The translations under genes and the position numbers were made by a program. Shown here piece by piece: positions 5,406 through 8,488 of a DNA stretch of 8,488 nt (within the stretch, counting starts at the first letter, position 1; the number at the start of each line of letters is the position of its first letter). The DNA is from an uncultured Verrucomicrobium sp. (GTDB lineage Bacteria > Verrucomicrobiota > Verrucomicrobiia > Methylacidiphilales > GAS474), in NCBI GenBank assembly GCA_903889845.1, contig CAISZB010000583.1, positions 1 through 8,488 on the forward strand. Direction: 5' to 3'. Below the pieces are notes generated by a model, which was not told the origin of the DNA, ran no database searches, and worked only from the letters and a program-made list of their open reading frames with translations.

Positions 5406-7556
5406 ATGCCTCAGCCCGCCGCTGCCGCCTCTGCCTCGCATCCCGCTTCCGCCCCTGCCGTGGGGTTGAAGGAGCGCACCCAGGCCTTCACTGTCCTCGA
5501 CTCCGCCGCCGATGCGGCAATCGATGCCCGCGCCCGGGAGGCGACCCGGAAATCGCGCGAATTCCTCCTCTCGATCCAGAAAGAGGACGGCCACTGGGTC
5601 GGCGAACTGGAGGTCGATGCCACGCTGACCTCCGACTACATCCTCTACATGCACTGGCTGGGGGAGATCGACTACGAGAAGCAGTCGAAGTGCGTGAAGC
5701 ACATCCTGAAGGAGCAACTCCCCGACGGCGGCTGGAACATCTATCCCACGGGGCCGAGCGAGGTCAACGCCACGGTCCAGGCCTACCTGGCGCTGAAGCT
5801 GGCCGGGTTCACCCCGGACGAGCCGGAGATGAGGAAGGCCCATTCCGCGATCCTCCGCATGGGCGGCATCCCGAAGTGCAACACCTACTGCAAGCTCAAC
5901 CTCGCCATCCTCGGCCTCTTCCCCTGGGAACACCTCCCGATCATCCCGGTGGAGCTGATCCTCCTGCCGACGTGGTTCCCCTTCAACATCTACGAGATGT
6001 CCGCCTGGAGCCGGACGATGGTGATCCCCCTCGCCATCATCAACCACTTCAAGCCGACGCACCACCTGCCGGAGGACAAGCAGCTCCACGAACTCTACCC
6101 CTACGGCACGGAATACGCCGACGTCGCCCTGCCGTGGAGCAAGAAGGCGATCTCCTGGCGGAACTTCTTCCTCACGATCAACCTCTTCCTGAAGTTCCTC
6201 GAACGGCTCCCGTGGCGCCCCTCGCGCGGCCCGGCGCTGAAGAAGGCGGAGCAGTGGCTCATCGACCGCGTCGGCCAGGGTTCCGACGGCCTCGGCGCGA
6301 TCTATCCCGCGATGATGTATGCGGTCATCGCCCTGAAGGCCCTCGGCTACACGGACGAGAATCCGCTCCTCAAGAAGGCGAAGAAGGACTTCGCCGACCT
6401 CCACCTGGACGACCAGGCGAACGACGACTTCCGCATCCAGCCCTGCTTCTCCCCCGTCTGGGACACGGCGATCACGGCCAGCGCCGTCGCCGAATCGGGG
6501 CTCCCCCTCGACGATCCCCGCCTCCAGAAGGCGGCGCAGTTCCTCATGTCGAAGGAAGTGAAGCACCACCGCGGCGACTGGGCGGTGAAGAACCCCCACC
6601 CGGAAAACAGCGGCTGGGCCTTCGAATACAACAACATCTACTACCCCGACGTCGACGACACCCTCGAAGTCATGATGGCCCTGCGCCTGGTGAAGGCGGA
6701 GGACGAGGAGGAGAAGCGGCGCGTCATGGAGCGCGCCTACGGCTGGATCGTCAGTTTCCAGTGCAAGGGCGGCGGCTGGGCCGCGTTCGACAAGGACGTG
6801 ACGAAGGGCTGGCTGGTCCACGTCCCCTTCGCCGACCACAACGCGATCCTCGATCCCCCCTGCAGCGATTTGACGGGGCGCGCCCTGGAGCTTTTCGGCA
6901 AGATGGGCGTGAAGCGGAGCGAGAAATTCGTCCAACGCGCCATCGCCTTCATCCGGAAGACGCAGGAGCCCGACGGCTCCTGGTACGGGCGTTGGGGCGT
7001 GAACTACATCTACGGCACCTGGCAGATCCTCCGCGGCCTGGAGGCCATCGACGAGGACATGAACCAGGACTGGATCATCCGGGGCCGCGACTGGCTCGAA
7101 TCGTGCCAGAACGAGGACGGCGGCTGGGGGGAGACCGTCGCCTCCTACGACGACCCGAACCTGAAGGGCCAGGGCGTGAGCACGGCCTCGCAGACGGCCT
7201 GGGCCGTCATGGGCATCCTGGCCTGCGGCGACGCGAACCGGCCCAGTGTCGTGCGCGGCATCGACTATCTCTGCCGGACGCAGAACGCCGACGGCTCCTG
7301 GAGCGAGACACTGATCACCGGCACTGGCTTCCCCAAGGTCTTCTACCTCCGCTACGACATGTACCGGAACAACTGGCCCCTCCTCACGCTGGCCGAGTTC
7401 AACAAGCGCCGTGCCGAGCAGGCGAAGAAGGCCGAAGCCTGGGCCGCCTCGACCCTGAAGATGGCCGAGTACCGCCGCCGCCGGGATGCGACCGAGGCCG
7501 CCGCTGCAAACGGGGCCGCCTCGACCAACGGCGCCGTCGCTCCGACCTCGTCCTAA
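5406..7556 (+). CDS. shc: Squalene-hopene cyclase
   Basis: A 716-aa class II triterpene cyclase that folds squalene to hopene or hopanol, the first committed hopanoid step, as a monotopic enzyme of the inner membrane. The catalytic acid motif DVDDT is at 415-419, with D417/D418 central. QW repeats support the double alpha-barrel: QKEDGHW (58-64), PDGGW (106-110), QCKGGGW (452-458), QEPDGSW (520-526), QNEDGGW (568-574) and QNADGSW (626-632). SPVWDT (349-354) and YIYGTW (534-539) are also typical. DVDDT rather than DCTAE separates it from oxidosqualene cyclases. It is somewhat longer than usual owing to an Ala/Pro-rich N-terminal tail (1-20) and an Ala-rich basic C-terminal tail (about 668-716). 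The ATG is leaderless by position. hpnG follows 10 bp after its stop, so the two are probably co-transcribed. Confidence 0.97.
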   Translation: MPQPAAAASASHPASAPAVGLKERTQAFTVLDSAADAAIDARAREATRKSREFLLSIQKEDGHWVGELEVDATLTSDYILYMHWLGEIDYEKQSKCVKHILKEQLPDGGWNIYPTGPSEVNATVQAYLALKLAGFTPDEPEMRKAHSAILRMGGIPKCNTYCKLNLAILGLFPWEHLPIIPVELILLPTWFPFNIYEMSAWSRTMVIPLAIINHFKPTHHLPEDKQLHELYPYGTEYADVALPWSKKAISWRNFFLTINLFLKFLERLPWRPSRGPALKKAEQWLIDRVGQGSDGLGAIYPAMMYAVIALKALGYTDENPLLKKAKKDFADLHLDDQANDDFRIQPCFSPVWDTAITASAVAESGLPLDDPRLQKAAQFLMSKEVKHHRGDWAVKNPHPENSGWAFEYNNIYYPDVDDTLEVMMALRLVKAEDEEEKRRVMERAYGWIVSFQCKGGGWAAFDKDVTKGWLVHVPFADHNAILDPPCSDLTGRALELFGKMGVKRSEKFVQRAIAFIRKTQEPDGSWYGRWGVNYIYGTWQILRGLEAIDEDMNQDWIIRGRDWLESCQNEDGGWGETVASYDDPNLKGQGVSTASQTAWAVMGILACGDANRPSVVRGIDYLCRTQNADGSWSETLITGTGFPKVFYLRYDMYRNNWPLLTLAEFNKRRAEQAKKAEAWAASTLKMAEYRRRRDATEAAAANGAASTNGAVAPTSS

Positions 7557-7566
7557 ACCGCCCGTC

Positions 7567-8313
7567 GTGATCGCCCTCGCCTTCGCCCTCGAAAACGAAG
7601 CGGCACCTCTCCTCCGGCGGCTTTACCGGAGGAAGGCGTTCCTCCTCGGCGAAAAGGTGCCGTGCCACATCGGCATCCTCGACGGCGAGGAAGGGACCAC
7701 CGTCCTCGTCCTGCTCCTGGGGATGGGCGCGGAGACCGCGCGCCGCCGCACCGCCCTGGCTCTGACGGAGTTGCCGAAGGAATTGGAGAAACACCATCTC
7801 ACCCCCCTGCGCCTCCTGGTGCTGGCGGGGTACGCCGGGGCGCTCCGCCCCGGGCCGGGCTTCGAGCGGAACACCCTCCACGCCGCCTCCAACTACCTCT
7901 CCCCCACCGCCGCTCCGTGGCTCGACAAGGCCCTGCCCGGCACCCGGCGCGCCCTCCTGTACAGCGCCGACCGCGTCGCCTGCACGCCCGCCGCCCGCCG
8001 CGCCCTGGCCGACCGCGGCTTCGATCTCGTCGACATGGAGACCGCCGCCGTCGCCGAGGAGGCGGCCCGCTTCGCCGTGCCGCTCCTCCCCCTGCGCGTC
8101 GTCTCCGACGGGATCGAGGACCGGCTGCCGGAGCATCTCCTCTCCGCCTCCTTCGACACCGTCCACCAGCGCCCCATGCCCCTGCGCCTCCTCCTCGCGT
8201 TCCTGAACCGGCCGTGGGAGATCGTCCCATTCGTCCGTTTTATCTCCCACCTCGGCCCGGCGAGGGAGACCCTGTGCCATGCCGTGGCGCAGATTGCGGA
8301 GTTGGCGCGGTAG
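7567..8313 (+). CDS. hpnG: HpnG-like hopanoid-associated nucleosidase/phosphorylase
   Basis: A 248-aa protein of the purine nucleosidase/phosphorylase superfamily. HpnG acts after HpnH, removing adenine from adenosylhopane on the way to extended (C35) hopanoids. MTA/SAH-nucleosidase-like landmarks are kept: LENEAA with E11 at the position of the catalytic acid, a GMG loop (52-54), AGYAGAL (87-93), DMETAAVA with E158 for ribose binding, and VVSDG with D181 as the general acid. GTG at 7567 is chosen because it begins right at the first beta-strand (IALAFALE). An upstream ATG at 7486 would only add Pro/Arg-rich residues overlapping the shc tail. No Shine-Dalgarno is visible; it lies 10 bp after shc and probably relies on coupling. 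A general MTA/SAH nucleosidase is the alternative; the neighbour favours HpnG. Confidence 0.82.
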   Translation: MIALAFALENEAAPLLRRLYRRKAFLLGEKVPCHIGILDGEEGTTVLVLLLGMGAETARRRTALALTELPKELEKHHLTPLRLLVLAGYAGALRPGPGFERNTLHAASNYLSPTAAPWLDKALPGTRRALLYSADRVACTPAARRALADRGFDLVDMETAAVAEEAARFAVPLLPLRVVSDGIEDRLPEHLLSASFDTVHQRPMPLRLLLAFLNRPWEIVPFVRFISHLGPARETLCHAVAQIAELAR

Positions 8314-8347
8314 GGGGAACTCTGGCGCTATCCTAAAGGCCATTCTT

Positions 8348-8470
8348 CCAATAGGAGTCTGGGCGTATTGGTACCGTCTCCCCACGCGGTACGTACCCTC
8401 GGAGATTCGGGGATTCAGCCGAGGCTGCGCCTCGGGAGGAGAATAGCCTCCACTGCGCGCTCTTCTCCTC
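8348..8470. other. Cluster of inverted repeats after hpnG
   Basis: No gene is recognised from the hpnG stop to the window end. The stretch can form consecutive stems: CCAATA/TATTGG (8348-8353 with 8366-8371), GTACCG/CGGTAC (8371-8376 with 8387-8392), CCGAGGC-TGC-GCCTCGG (8419-8435) and GGAGG/CCTCC (8435-8439 with 8447-8451). The last competes with an 8-bp pairing GAGGAGAA/TTCTCCTC (8436-8443 with 8463-8470). GGTACGTACC (8388-8397) is a full palindrome. There is no T-run, so this is not a clear terminator. A structured RNA, a dispersed repeat, or the edge of an element beyond the window are all possible. Confidence 0.3.
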
Positions 8471-8488
8471 ACACGGGCTCTTAGCTGG

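Noticed and set aside
5244..6935. A long minus-strand open frame opposite the 5' part of shc
   Set aside because: Its product is rich in repeated Glu/Val/Arg/Gly runs with no recognisable domain, and it is the antisense shadow of a well-supported cyclase in high-G+C DNA.
7486..7566. Upstream ATG start for hpnG overlapping the shc tail
   Set aside because: It would add 27 Pro/Arg-rich residues with no counterpart in the nucleosidase family; GTG at 7567 starts exactly at the first core strand.
7399..8472. A long minus-strand frame opposite the shc end and hpnG
   Set aside because: Biased, domainless translation opposite two coherent genes in codon-shadow register.

Overview
The window is high-G+C bacterial DNA with short intergenic gaps. 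It most resembles the PVC group, probably Verrucomicrobiota. The clues are the style of the small L33 ribosomal protein, the hopanoid genes, and several genes that have no Shine-Dalgarno sequence but a -10-like box right before the start codon. This placement is inference; nothing in the window proves it. No rRNA, tRNA, CRISPR array, insertion sequence or phage gene was recognised.

Layout. 93-1454 (-) encodes a PAS-domain SpoIIE/PP2C-type serine phosphatase. A roughly 300-bp divergent control region holds a candidate promoter and a 9-bp inverted repeat. 1753-2364 (+) encodes an Fe/Mn superoxide dismutase with Mn-type signature residues. A block of hairpin-forming, REP-like sequence (2397-2556) follows, then a strong two-way terminator shared with rpmG (L33, 2622-2789, -). 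The next stretch has an unusual symmetry. Two paralogous polytopic membrane proteins of 276 and 275 aa, both on the minus strand (2849-3679 and 4492-5319), flank a plus-strand toxin-antitoxin pair: an AbrB/MazE-type antitoxin (3771-3998) and a Doc/Fic toxin (4021-4425). After them come squalene-hopene cyclase (5406-7556) and, 10 bp later, an HpnG-like nucleosidase (7567-8313). The last 175 bp hold only a cluster of inverted repeats.

How the parts work together. shc and hpnG form a two-gene hopanoid unit: the cyclase makes the hopene skeleton, and HpnG would act later in side-chain assembly, on adenosylhopane. The antitoxin-toxin pair should be autoregulated through a perfect 19-bp palindrome that covers its -10 box and ends one base before the ATG. 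The phosphatase would feed a stress or partner-switching circuit whose other parts are outside the window. The superoxide dismutase is a free-standing oxidative-stress gene.

The most notable points are: (1) five genes (rpmG, both membrane paralogs, the antitoxin, shc) each have a TANNNT-like hexamer ending 6-7 nt before the start codon, which suggests leaderless mRNAs; (2) the two membrane paralogs also share their upstream DNA and are separated only by the toxin-antitoxin module; (3) structured, non-coding, repeat-like DNA lies after sod and after hpnG.
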